Of a stretch of 64,000 nt of DNA, positions 10,648 through 18,665 are shown piece by piece. Position numbers and translations under genes: made by a program. Position 1 is the stretch's first letter; the number at the start of each line of letters is the position of its first letter. The notes beneath the pieces are model-generated. The model was not told the DNA's origin. It saw nothing but the letters and a program-made list of their open reading frames with translations, and searched no databases. Source of the stretch: Pleurocapsa sp. FMAR1 (GTDB lineage: Bacteria > Cyanobacteriota > Cyanobacteriia > Cyanobacteriales > Xenococcaceae); assembly GCF_963665995.1 (NCBI RefSeq), contig NZ_OY762512.1:1736001-1800000 (forward strand). Reading direction: 5' to 3'.

Positions 10648-10791
10648 TTAACGATAACGACGGCGTTGACGATCATCAACTGGAATAGGAATCGGTTCCT
10701 TTTCTTGCTCAACTTCTGGTCCTAACAACATTTCGATCAGCTTTTGAGCTATGTCTCTTAATTTGTCAAGTAATTGTTCTATATAGTCCAT
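10648..10791 (-). CDS. Small 47-residue charged protein
   Basis: An ATG-initiated frame of 47 codons: an amphipathic N-terminal helix (MDYIEQLLDKLRDIAQKLIE), then a short segment of Pro and acidic residues (EKEPIPIPVDD), then an Arg-rich tail (RQRRRYR). The organised composition and its position 32 bases upstream of aroQ on the same strand argue for a genuine small gene. I believe similar short proteins occur in other cyanobacteria but cannot name a family. The basic tail could contact nucleic acid or membrane phosphates; function unknown. Confidence 0.55.
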   Translation of the reverse strand: MDYIEQLLDKLRDIAQKLIEMLLGPEVEQEKEPIPIPVDDRQRRRYR

Positions 10792-11231
10792 CGGATAAAC
10801 AGCTCCTTCAGGAAAACCTTAAATACTACTTATTTTATCATCTTTGCCTAGAGGCGAAGAAGCCTAACCGCTTTGCATATCACAAGCAAACTATAGGCTT
10901 TAACTCTTACATTCTTACAAGTTCCTTTACAATGCTTTTTAGACGTAGGAAATGAAGTTTCAAAGCTATTATGTTAAGTTTAACACAAGCTGTGGTTATG
11001 AGTATATATTCTAACCTCGATCTTTAATAAAATCAGCAAACTAAAAACAATAATTTTTGTTAAAAATGCCAGGGTAGATTTCTCGTAAAGTGTTTAGTAT
11101 CTATTAATCTATTCATAACTTAGCTGCCGATAACAGGAATTAGAGTTCTAAAAGTTACTTGCGATCGCGCCCAGGACGCTATTTGCCCCAAAAACAATCT
11201 TTCTCAACCTCTTTGTTAGTCTAATCTACAG
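10792..11231. other. 440-base intergenic region, nothing recognised
   Basis: AT-rich region between two minus-strand genes with one HIP1 site near 11162. It should hold the promoter for the 47-residue gene and aroQ. I see no coding frame, tRNA or clear terminator. Confidence 0.4.
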
Positions 11232-11906
11232 TTACGACGCTTTGCTTGTAACGTCGGCAACTTCTACCTCTGAAGATGCTGCTGGTTTGTTGACAAATAA
11301 TTTTGGTAACAGCAAGCCAGAACGTTCTTTGTAGGCTGCAAACTCTGGGTAACGAGCCAGAGATTTGTCTTTCTTGAACATATTTGGTACAAAAATCAAA
11401 GCTGCAAATATACCCAAAATCAGGAAAGGTAGCCAATGTTGCGCCAGCATGGCAAAGCTAAGATAAATCAAAATTTCTCCCAGGTAATTGGGGTTACGGC
11501 TACGGCTAAAAAAACCTTCGGTAATCAGCCCTTTTCTATGTTTTAAAGTAAAGTACTTTTGAGCATCGCTACCATAGTGCAGAAATACTCCCATAATATT
11601 AATGGCGATCGCAGCACTCGTTAAAGGCAGACTAGGTTGTACACCACTGCTAATTAATATAAACGGTGCAACCCAATACAAACTAACCAGCATAAAAGTT
11701 AGAATTCCCATCACTACGGGGACTTCTTGTTCCCATTGTCGATCTGGGTAAAGACTATCTTTAATTAGCCACATAATGCCATAAGTTCCATGCAAAGCTA
11801 GATATACCCAGACAGCTAAGGTAAAGTTATTATAAAAAGCCATCAGGCTTAATACAACCACAAAAGTTAGGGATTTATGTAGATTAATTGGGTATTTTAC
11901 TTTCAT
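11232..11906 (-). CDS. DUF1295/ICMT-like membrane protein (putative methyltransferase or reductase)
   Basis: A 224-residue protein with about five membrane segments (near residues 10-40, 62-90, 95-112, 145-180). The C-terminal half carries the superfamily pattern of isoprenylcysteine carboxyl methyltransferases and steroid 5-alpha-reductase-like proteins: GLITEGFFSRSRNPNYLGEILIYLSFA followed by MFKKDKSLARYPEFAAYKERS. The RNPNYLGE and late Glu-x-Tyr residues normally bind the cofactor. Substrate cannot be inferred. The C-terminal tail is Ala/Ser/Val-rich and low in complexity. It is separated from the neighbouring HAD gene by about 110 bases. Confidence 0.75.
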   Translation of the reverse strand: MKVKYPINLHKSLTFVVVLSLMAFYNNFTLAVWVYLALHGTYGIMWLIKDSLYPDRQWEQEVPVVMGILTFMLVSLYWVAPFILISSGVQPSLPLTSAAIAINIMGVFLHYGSDAQKYFTLKHRKGLITEGFFSRSRNPNYLGEILIYLSFAMLAQHWLPFLILGIFAALIFVPNMFKKDKSLARYPEFAAYKERSGLLLPKLFVNKPAASSEVEVADVTSKAS

Positions 11907-12018
11907 ATTTAAAATTTTTTGGGTGCGTAATCATCTGACTGCTAGAACACTTTATTATTTTAAAGGGAACTCTTGCTTTTGTTTCTGGCTGACATGACAA
12001 ATTTAGTTCGTTGGAGGC

Positions 12019-12771
12019 TTACGTTGATAAAATTGAGCGCAAATTAACTATATCTAAATAGCTAGCTTGAAAATCACCTTGGATAACCTGGCACGGTGAA
12101 TTTGGTTCACCTAAATCACTGACTACCAATGCTGCTTGGCTAAAATCTTGATGTTTTGTGTAGTTGTTAACAGTAACTATGGTCTTTAATCCTGCTTTAG
12201 TTGCTGCTTCTAAGCCGTTATCAGAATCTTCAAAAACTAGCAGGTTTTGAGCAGGAAGCGAAATTTGCTCCATAACGTAATTATAAACATCGGGAGCAGG
12301 TTTTTTGGCAGCGACCATATCTCCTGCGCCAATAGTTTCAAACCAATCTAAGTCTAAATATTTCTCTAGCAAAGCAATTACGTTGGGTAAAGAAGATGTA
12401 GTTGCGATCGCCAGACTAATACCATTTTGTCTAGCTGATTCAATAATTCTTTTTGTTCCTGATCGAAGTTTTATTGCTCCCTGGCGAAGTAATGCTTGAT
12501 AATATTTATTTTTAAGCTGGTGAAGATGTACCACAAAATCAGTCATATCTTGAGTAGGTTTAAAGTCTGGTAAATACTGACTTAGATAAAACTCAATTCT
12601 TTCTTTTCCCCCTGAAACTGTCAGCAATTGACCATAAAATTCTACTGACCAATTCCAATCTAAACCCGCCTCTGCAAACGCCTGATTAAAAGCTACTCGA
12701 TGCCCATCTTTTTCTGTATTGGCTAAAGTACCGTCCACATCAAAGATTAAACCCTGCAATTGATTTGTCAT
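12019..12771 (-). CDS. HAD-superfamily phosphatase, CbbY-like
   Basis: A 250-residue hydrolase of the beta-phosphoglucomutase/CbbY branch. Motif I is FDVDGTLANTEKDGHR (Asp nucleophile and acid/base Asp). A helical cap follows (about residues 18-100), with AIATTSS as motif II, a Lys near KKPAPDVYN as motif III, and FEDSDNGLEAATKAGL as motif IV. CbbY proteins dephosphorylate xylulose 1,5-bisphosphate, an inhibitory by-product of Rubisco; that role is plausible here but inferred. It sits 7 bases downstream of the LpxB-related gene, so the two are probably co-transcribed. Confidence 0.85.
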   Translation of the reverse strand: MTNQLQGLIFDVDGTLANTEKDGHRVAFNQAFAEAGLDWNWSVEFYGQLLTVSGGKERIEFYLSQYLPDFKPTQDMTDFVVHLHQLKNKYYQALLRQGAIKLRSGTKRIIESARQNGISLAIATTSSLPNVIALLEKYLDLDWFETIGAGDMVAAKKPAPDVYNYVMEQISLPAQNLLVFEDSDNGLEAATKAGLKTIVTVNNYTKHQDFSQAALVVSDLGEPNSPCQVIQGDFQASYLDIVNLRSILST

Positions 12772-12778
12772 CTTTATT

Positions 12779-13990
12779 TTAAATTTTTAAGAGTTTTTTT
12801 TGTAAACAGTGAGCAATTCTTTTGGCTGCACCCGCTTTTCCCATACGGCGTTTACCGTTGAGAGCCATATTTATTAGCTGTTGTGGATCATTCATGACCT
12901 GAGAGATCGCCTTGCCTACTTGCTGAGGATTGTCTACCATCAAAATTGAGCAACCAAGCAAACGCGATTGAGCTTCGGCAAAAGCATAGGTAAATTGAGG
13001 TCCAGATCCTGGCATGATAACCGCAGGCTTTCCTAAACCTACAAATTGTTCGGTTGCTGTACCTGCCATGGCGATCGCCATATCTGACTGTTGTAAAAAC
13101 TGCTGATAGTTTTCTTGGCTCAAAATTAAATCACAACTGCTTTTAGTCAAAGTTACCATTTGAGATTTCTCTTCAGCTATTTCCCACCCGTAGGTAACCG
13201 CAGCTTCTATAAATACTCTAAGATTTAGTGCTGGTGCGATCGCGCCTAAAAACTCTAATTTTTCGGCTGGAAACTCATCAATTACTGTCAACAAGGCGGT
13301 CAAAATTTGTTGCCAATTGCGTAATGACTCTGGCATTCTTGAACCCGCTAATAATAATACCCTGAATTTTTCGGATTCTGACGGTTTTATTTCTGGAGTA
13401 ATTTTATCCATCATCGGATTTCCCAAATCGTCAGCAGGAATAGACCATTTTTGTAAAATCTTGGTGGTCAAACTATCTCTAGGAAACACCGCTTTACAAG
13501 TATTACGACTCATCAACCAACGTTCCCAGGGTAAATAAACCGAACCGAATTTTTTCTCTAAGCTGGAAGTTTTAGCCAGCCAATCAGTTTCGTTACGCAG
13601 ATAATATTCGGATTTAGCCGTACCTACAAAAGCAAAATTAGCTTTGCTCAACCAAGCATATAGCAAGGGAACAATATCTCCCACTGCTAAAATTGCCGTA
13701 TCCTTTTTACCCCATTTACGCACTAACTTTAGCTGTTCAATTGTTAGCTTAATTAACCCACCTCGCACATCTGACCAAAGAGGATTGCCTCCCATATAAA
13801 TAAATCCACCAGAAGGCATTTGCTGCACTCTACCAGCAATAGGAATATTTAATTTGCTGTAAGCGTAGCCTTGTCCGACAATAGGTAAAGCTGCTATTTC
13901 CAGATTATTGGTAACAATTTGTAATTGTTCTATAATACGAACAGCAATTACATCTTCTCCATGACCATTACTCAGAACCAGCAGTTTCAT
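12779..13990 (-). CDS. Lipid-A-disaccharide synthase-related protein (GT-B fold)
   Basis: A 403-residue protein of the LpxB-related family conserved in cyanobacteria. It starts with LLVLSNGHGEDVIAVRII, has a Rossmann-like segment LLLAGSRMPESLRNW in the middle, and the nucleotide-sugar binding pattern SDMAIAMAGTATEQFVGLGKPAVIMPG with the late GSGPQFTYAFAEAQ. This is a GT-B glycosyltransferase architecture; the acceptor is unknown, and it should not be assumed to make lipid A. It overlaps no neighbour but is only 7 bases from the HAD gene, and is divergent from a small membrane protein gene. Confidence 0.85.
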   Translation of the reverse strand: MKLLVLSNGHGEDVIAVRIIEQLQIVTNNLEIAALPIVGQGYAYSKLNIPIAGRVQQMPSGGFIYMGGNPLWSDVRGGLIKLTIEQLKLVRKWGKKDTAILAVGDIVPLLYAWLSKANFAFVGTAKSEYYLRNETDWLAKTSSLEKKFGSVYLPWERWLMSRNTCKAVFPRDSLTTKILQKWSIPADDLGNPMMDKITPEIKPSESEKFRVLLLAGSRMPESLRNWQQILTALLTVIDEFPAEKLEFLGAIAPALNLRVFIEAAVTYGWEIAEEKSQMVTLTKSSCDLILSQENYQQFLQQSDMAIAMAGTATEQFVGLGKPAVIMPGSGPQFTYAFAEAQSRLLGCSILMVDNPQQVGKAISQVMNDPQQLINMALNGKRRMGKAGAAKRIAHCLQKKLLKI

Positions 13991-14035
13991 TCGGGTTTAA
14001 CTGATTAAATTAATCTGGCTCTATTTTAAGCATTA

Positions 14036-14326
14036 ATGATATTTCTAATTGTTGCGGTTAATTTATCAATTACACTGCTTAATATTTATATAGCCATTAA
14101 AATTTGGCAATTAAGATCGCTTTTGGCTAAAATCACTGCCATTATGGTAAATTACGAAATTTATTTTAGTGTTGTGCTAAAAATTACTCCCCAAGTAGTT
14201 TATCAAGGACAACATAATATATACTCAGTTCGCCAACGATATCAACTCATACAGTTACAAATAGCAAAAGTTAGGCAACTCATTTGGCTACTGAATTGGA
14301 GTTACCGAGTTTGGCTTAGAAGTTGA
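14036..14326 (+). CDS. Small membrane-anchored hypothetical protein
   Basis: A 96-residue protein with one strong N-terminal membrane helix (residues 1-24), a second possible hydrophobic stretch near 36-52, and a basic Gln/Arg-rich C-terminal half (SVRQRYQLIQLQIAKVRQLI). It is divergent from the LpxB-related gene with a 45-base gap, so their promoters overlap. I recognise it only as the sort of small membrane protein conserved among cyanobacteria; no function can be assigned. Confidence 0.6.
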   Translation: MIFLIVAVNLSITLLNIYIAIKIWQLRSLLAKITAIMVNYEIYFSVVLKITPQVVYQGQHNIYSVRQRYQLIQLQIAKVRQLIWLLNWSYRVWLRS

Positions 14327-14347
14327 AAACAGTTGTCAATTATCAAT

Positions 14348-14584
14348 TTAGGCAGACACCAAGCGAGACTCGGCAGTATCCTTAATTAAGCCAACTTTGG
14401 AATGAAGGTAGTTGACCAAGGTAAGGCGTTCTTGATCGGCTAAAGGTTTTTGAGCATCAAGACGATTTAATAATCGTTGTACCAATTCTGTTTCGCCTAT
14501 TTCTAAAAGTTCTGAAGCGTTAGTCGTTTCAATTAAATTCCAGGTTTGGCGCAATAGTGTAATGTTCAATTTAAATTCACTCAA
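14348..14584 (-). CDS. Small acidic hypothetical protein
   Basis: A 78-residue helical protein (FKLNITLLRQTWNLIETTNASELLEIGETELVQRLLNRL) without membrane segments or cysteines. The pattern is a soluble all-helical bundle. It faces the small membrane protein gene convergently with a 21-base gap. I cannot name the family; length, start codon and composition support a real gene. Confidence 0.6.
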   Translation of the reverse strand: MSEFKLNITLLRQTWNLIETTNASELLEIGETELVQRLLNRLDAQKPLADQERLTLVNYLHSKVGLIKDTAESRLVSA

Positions 14585-14749
14585 TAGCTCGTTATGTTGT
14601 CGTAAGTCAGTAGTTTATTCTGACCACAATATAAATTGTAGTTCACTTCAGAGAAATATAAAGAAAATATTTAGATTTAAATACAAGATTCATACAAAGC
14701 TTAATAATATGATTTTATTGTTTACTTTATATTTAGTAACATAACTAAT

Positions 14750-15817
14750 TTATTTGAGTTCTGGATGTTCCGTAGCATCACAAACCACCTCATATTGATT
14801 GATTTCAGCGATTAGCTGATGTAAACGACCTAGGCTTTTTTGGTTAAAGTAAAAACACAAGCGTGGTAAATTAATTGTTTCTGAGTCTTTTTGTTCTTCT
14901 GGAAGGGCAGCAGTCTTAGTGATTTTTCCTTGACTAAGTATATCGGCAAAATCTTGATTGAGCTTCTCAACTTTTTCATCAGGTAATTCTAACGTCAGAC
15001 GCATCACAAAGAGGTTATCTACATAGCGGCTGGAATGATATACGCGGTAAAAGTCTTTGATAGTTTGACAAGCTACGTCTAATTCATCGGTAATCGTATA
15101 CAGGCTGGTATCTTCTGGACTAATTAACCCTTTAGCCTTTAGCTGTTTACAAATATAATCATCCCAGGAGTGCCAGTAATCTCCTCCTGGTTTATCGACC
15201 AAAACTAAAGGTACAGGACCATATTTACCAGTTTGGCAAAGGGTCAGAGTTTCAAAAGCTTCATCTTGAGTACCAAAACCGCCAGGAAAAAGAGCGATCG
15301 CATCACTTTCTCTTAAGAAAAATAATTTGCGAGTAAAAAAGTATTTAAAGTCGATTAACTTATCATCCCCTTGAATAGCAGAGTTGGCACCCTGTTCAAA
15401 AGGCAATCTGATATTAAGACCAAAAGAATTATCTCTACCAGCCCCCTCGTTTCCTGCCTGCATAATTCCGCCCCCAGCCCCAGTTATCACCATAAATCCA
15501 GACTGGGTCATACAGCGGGCAAACTCCATTGCCATTTTATATTCTGCTTGCTCTTTCAAAGTTCGAGCCGAACCAAAAATAGCAATTTTTCTAGTGTGTC
15601 TATAGGGGTAAAACTTTTTAAATCCCTGCTCTAAATCTTCAATAGAAGCAGTTAAAATCTTCCAGTTGGGTCTTTCTGTGTCCTCCTCAGCAATTCTGGT
15701 TAGCACACCCAAAGCCCGCTGGATTAATTGACGATGAGGATGGTTAGAGAGAATTGGCAGCAAATCCTTGAGCTGCTGATTTAATGATTCTGAGTCGTTA
15801 GGTGAAGATAAAGTCAT
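14750..15817 (-). CDS. LOG-family protein (TIGR00730-like)
   Basis: A 355-residue protein with the LOG/lysine-decarboxylase-like core: FGSARTLKEQAEYKMA, the glycine loop GAGGGIMQAGNEGA, then the PGGFGTQDEAFE signature (PGGxGTxxE) that binds the ribosyl-phosphate of nucleotides. LOG enzymes release free cytokinin bases from their nucleotide monophosphates; bacterial members often act as general nucleotide 5'-monophosphate phosphoribohydrolases. This longer cyanobacterial form has N-terminal helices (1-75) and a C-terminal extension (about 260-355), so the precise substrate is uncertain. Confidence 0.87.
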   Translation of the reverse strand: MTLSSPNDSESLNQQLKDLLPILSNHPHRQLIQRALGVLTRIAEEDTERPNWKILTASIEDLEQGFKKFYPYRHTRKIAIFGSARTLKEQAEYKMAMEFARCMTQSGFMVITGAGGGIMQAGNEGAGRDNSFGLNIRLPFEQGANSAIQGDDKLIDFKYFFTRKLFFLRESDAIALFPGGFGTQDEAFETLTLCQTGKYGPVPLVLVDKPGGDYWHSWDDYICKQLKAKGLISPEDTSLYTITDELDVACQTIKDFYRVYHSSRYVDNLFVMRLTLELPDEKVEKLNQDFADILSQGKITKTAALPEEQKDSETINLPRLCFYFNQKSLGRLHQLIAEINQYEVVCDATEHPELK

Positions 15818-15875
15818 AAGTTTATTCTAATAGACTTTTTTCCCCAGTTATTGTAGCGATAAAAATAGCTCGAAA

Positions 15876-16025
15876 GTTACAGATTACTCCGCCGCGTCCC
15901 GCATGAAGACGAGCCACCCCCGCGCATGGTTCGACACGAGGGCATCCTACGTCCCGCATAAACCTTAAAGCTTTTCGGGGACGGAACAGCACGGGGACTT
16001 CTAAACGCACAGAGTAATCTGTGAC
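15876..16025. repeat. 150-bp GC-rich element with terminal inverted repeats
   Basis: Bounded by GTTACAGATTACTC (15876-15889) and its near-perfect inverse GAGTAATCTGTGAC (16012-16025), 13 of 14 paired. The interior is GC-rich and contains GTCCCGCAT twice. It lies between the LOG gene and trxA and has no credible protein. It looks like a non-autonomous miniature element or structured repeat; no target duplication was found. Confidence 0.6.
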
Positions 16026-16132
16026 CGTTGGTCAAGTCAGTAAAAATATGAACAAACACAAAATTAGCCTCAGCTTAACCTTCGGATAAGATCTGCTGAA
16101 GCTATCTATGTACGTAATGCTTAATAGAAAAA

Positions 16133-16459
16133 TTATAGATATTTTTCTAGCGTGTTTGCCAAAGTAGTTTTAGGGACTGCTCCAACTACCATATCTACTC
16201 GTTGACCATCCTTGAAGATCATCAAGGTAGGAATACTGCGAATACCATATTGACTAGCAACTTGGGGGTTTTCGTCTGTATTTAATTTAACTACTTTAAT
16301 TTGATCGTCATATTGTTCGGCAATTTCGTCTACTACTGGCGCAACCATACGGCAGGGACCACACCAAGGAGCCCAAAAATCTACTAGTACGGGAACGGAA
16401 CTTTCTAAAACTTCTTCTGCAAAACTTGCATCTGTTACTGGCGCAGCTGATGATGACAT
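16133..16459 (-). CDS. trxA: Thioredoxin
   Basis: Cytoplasmic disulfide reductase of 108 residues. The active site is [15 protein letters not shown] with Cys33 and Cys36. The cis-Pro loop [10 protein letters not shown] and the conserved KLNTDENP are present. The protein is of the m-type/TrxA kind that receives electrons from ferredoxin- or NADPH-thioredoxin reductase and targets Calvin-cycle and other enzymes. The sRNA gene yfr1 lies about 195 bases upstream on the same strand, an adjacency recorded for many cyanobacteria. Confidence 0.96.
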   Translation of the reverse strand: MSSSAAPVTDASFAEEVLESSVPVLVDFWAPWCGPCRMVAPVVDEIAEQYDDQIKVVKLNTDENPQVASQYGIRSIPTLMIFKDGQRVDMVVGAVPKTTLANTLEKYL

Positions 16460-16653
16460 TATTAATTAACCTAATTTACCACAAAGACCTTTTCAATAAT
16501 ACAAAATTCTACCATAGCCAACGGTTAATGATTCTAAAACAATAAGACTTTATATCAAAAGTAGTAGAAGATTAGAAGCCGAATAATAGTTTTTAAATGC
16601 AATAAATTGGCATTTACTGAACTAAACTAGGGCATAGCTCAACTTTAAAATAG

Positions 16654-16720
16654 AAAACCGCCCGATAATTATCGGGCGGATAGTGGTGTGAGGAGTGAAC
16701 GGAAACTTTTGTCTCCGCCC
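16654..16720 (-). ncRNA. yfr1: Yfr1 small regulatory RNA
   Basis: On the minus strand the RNA begins near 16720 with a hairpin (CGGAGAC - AAAA - GUUUCCG). It then shows the ultraconserved unpaired core ACUCCUCACAC (complement of 16686-16696) and ends in a terminator hairpin formed by the perfect 22-base palindrome at 16658-16679 followed by UUUU. This two-hairpin layout, about 67 nt length and location beside trxA match Yfr1, an antisense sRNA present across cyanobacteria that represses outer-membrane porin mRNAs in marine strains. The target here is not shown. Confidence 0.93.
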
Positions 16721-16725
16721 TCTCT

Positions 16726-16731
16726 ATTCTA
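16726..16731 (-). promoter_or_regulatory. -10 box of yfr1
   Basis: Minus-strand TAGAAT ends 6 bases before the inferred Yfr1 start at about 16720, an appropriate spacing for a sigma-70-type -10 element. No convincing -35 was assigned. Confidence 0.55.
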
Positions 16732-16852
16732 AAATAGAACTTTGAAAATGCCAGAATTTTATTGATTAAGTAAATCAAAAGTTAAAATTGTTTTGATTTG
16801 TGAAGAAGATTGACTACAAAATAAAGGGTTGCTGACTTAAAGATAGTAAACA

Positions 16853-18529
16853 ATGTCATCAAAATTGAGCATCGATTCTGAAAAAAAGGCTATTATTTAC
16901 TGGGCGATGCCTATGGCTAGCTTCGCGATCGCTTTTTTTATTGTTACCCTGACTTTAACTCTACATCGTCATTTCTCATTTTATTCTTCTTACGATCAGG
17001 GAATTTTCAATCAGGTTTTTTGGAACGGTACTCAAGGTAATTTTTTTCAAAGTACGCTTTCTTCTCAACTCTCTACTAACGTGATTCATAGTGGAGAAGT
17101 TCCCTATGTGGGCTATCACCGCTTAGGGCAGCATTTTACCCCTGCTTTATTGCTCTGGTTGCCAATTTACTATCTGTTTCCTTATCCAGCTACCCTAACT
17201 GTTTTACAGGTAATTTTTGTCACCGCAGCAGGATTGGTTTTATATCCTCTGGCAAGAATATACTTGAAACCTGCGATCGCAACTCTGATTACCGTTAGTT
17301 TTTATGGTGCTAATGCCGTAGTGGGTCCAACTCTGGGAAATTTTCACGATCTTTCTCAAATTCCTTTGTTTATGTTTAGTTTGCTCTTGGCAATGGAGAA
17401 ACGCTGCTGGTGGCTGTTTACAATTTTTGCCATCTGTACTTTGGCAGTGCGAGAAGATAGCGGGATTACCTTATTTGGTGTTGGAGTTTATTTAATTCTT
17501 AGTCGTCGATATCCGCGAATTGGCTTGGCGGTATGTCTAGGTAGTTTTTTGTATGTGCTAGGTGTAACTAATTTAGTCATGCCTTTATTTAGTAGCGATA
17601 TTTCCCAAAGATTTATGCTCGAAAACTTTGGACAGTACGCTGAAGGAAATCAGGCTTCAACCCTAGAGATTATTCTCAACATGGTTACTAATCCTGGAAA
17701 GTTGCTGGTGGAGTTGTTTACACCTTTTTTGGGTACTCTAAAGTATTTGCTGGGGCAATGGTTGCCCTTAGCGTTTATACCCGTTGTTGCTCCTGCTGCT
17801 TGGGCGATCGCCATTTTTCCTCTTTTACAATTATTCCTCAGTCAGGGAGATTTAGTTTTAAGCATTTCTATTCGCTACGCCATCAGCGTTACTCCTGGTT
17901 TATTTTACGGTTCAATTTTGTGGTGGGCTGGACAGGGTTTTGGTAATGTTAACAGAGCAATTACTCAATGCAAACCTCGCCAGCTTCGTCCTCAGTTTCG
18001 TCGTTTCTGGATCTTTTGTATTTGTTTATCTTTATTTTTTACAGTCACTTCTAACCCCAGTCAGACTCTATATTTTTTAATACCCGATTCAATTAAACCC
18101 TTAGTTTATATTTCTGCACCTGAACAATGGCAGCGCAGCCAGAATATCTACAATCTTTTAGCCAAAATTCCTGCTAATGCCAGTGTTTCAGCAACTAGTT
18201 TTATTATTCCCCATGTTTCTAGTAGAAGGGAAGTAATCCGTTTACCTGGATTAGAAATTAGAGGAGATAACCAAAAAATTCATCAGGTAGACTATCTTAT
18301 TGCCGATTTGGGAATAATGGAACGCTATCAGGTAGTTTTTAATAACTATGGCACCGACCTTAAAGTTATCACTCAGGTAATTGAACAAGTTCTCCAAAAC
18401 CGAGAATATGGTGTCATTGGCTTTAATCAAGGAGTAGTTTTATTACAGAAGAGCGTAAATTCTAACTCTGAAGCCATAAATGCTTGGCAAGCTTATTTAA
18501 CCAAAATTAAGCCTATTATCGATTCTTAA
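16853..18529 (+). CDS. DUF2079 polytopic membrane protein
   Basis: A 558-residue integral membrane protein with roughly ten hydrophobic helices through residue 430 and a soluble C-terminal part (about 430-558) that begins after a helix near 380-400. The conserved N-terminal loop FSSYDQGIFNQVFWN and the HRLGQHFTP and NFHDLSQIP motifs are typical of DUF2079, a group resembling GT-C glycosyltransferases or mannosyltransferase-like enzymes. The first loop carries acidic residues as in GT-C enzymes; the substrate is unknown. It is monocistronic, divergent from yfr1/trxA. Confidence 0.85.
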   Translation: MSSKLSIDSEKKAIIYWAMPMASFAIAFFIVTLTLTLHRHFSFYSSYDQGIFNQVFWNGTQGNFFQSTLSSQLSTNVIHSGEVPYVGYHRLGQHFTPALLLWLPIYYLFPYPATLTVLQVIFVTAAGLVLYPLARIYLKPAIATLITVSFYGANAVVGPTLGNFHDLSQIPLFMFSLLLAMEKRCWWLFTIFAICTLAVREDSGITLFGVGVYLILSRRYPRIGLAVCLGSFLYVLGVTNLVMPLFSSDISQRFMLENFGQYAEGNQASTLEIILNMVTNPGKLLVELFTPFLGTLKYLLGQWLPLAFIPVVAPAAWAIAIFPLLQLFLSQGDLVLSISIRYAISVTPGLFYGSILWWAGQGFGNVNRAITQCKPRQLRPQFRRFWIFCICLSLFFTVTSNPSQTLYFLIPDSIKPLVYISAPEQWQRSQNIYNLLAKIPANASVSATSFIIPHVSSRREVIRLPGLEIRGDNQKIHQVDYLIADLGIMERYQVVFNNYGTDLKVITQVIEQVLQNREYGVIGFNQGVVLLQKSVNSNSEAINAWQAYLTKIKPIIDS

Positions 18530-18570
18530 AATATTTAAAAACGTAATGCCATAAAATCGAACACTTTTTA

Positions 18571-18614
18571 CTCCCTGCGAGAAAGGTGTACTCACCGCAT
18601 CTAGTACCCCTTGG
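18571..18614. repeat. GC-rich modular repeat, GGTACC module with internal insertion
   Basis: CTCCCTGCG and GTACCCCTTGG, which are adjacent in the copies at 491-513 and 35771-35793, are here separated by about 24 bases (GAGAAAGGTGTACTCACCGC and a few more). The inserted part resembles GCGAGAAAGG...CCGCATCT at 35828-35850. This shows assembly from modules. Confidence 0.6.
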
Positions 18615-18629
18615 CTACTTATTACTTCC

Positions 18630-18657
18630 GTAGGGGCGAACGGCCGTTCGCCCCTAC
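18630..18657. repeat. 28-bp perfect palindrome (GGGGCGAACGGCCGTTCGCCCC core)
   Basis: A perfect self-complementary sequence from 18630 to 18657, lying between the DUF2079 gene (+) and the EAL pseudogene (-). A slightly degenerate copy is at 62777-62800 between era and moaD. It is probably a REP-like palindrome, and could serve as a bidirectional transcription stop. Confidence 0.7.
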
Positions 18658-18665
18658 CTTACTTT

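Noticed and set aside
15822-16059. Two short minus-strand frames across the GC-rich element
   Set aside because: They run through the 150-bp inverted-repeat element in two frames at once, have Arg/Ser/Pro/Cys-rich composition and no start-site support; they are by-products of high GC.
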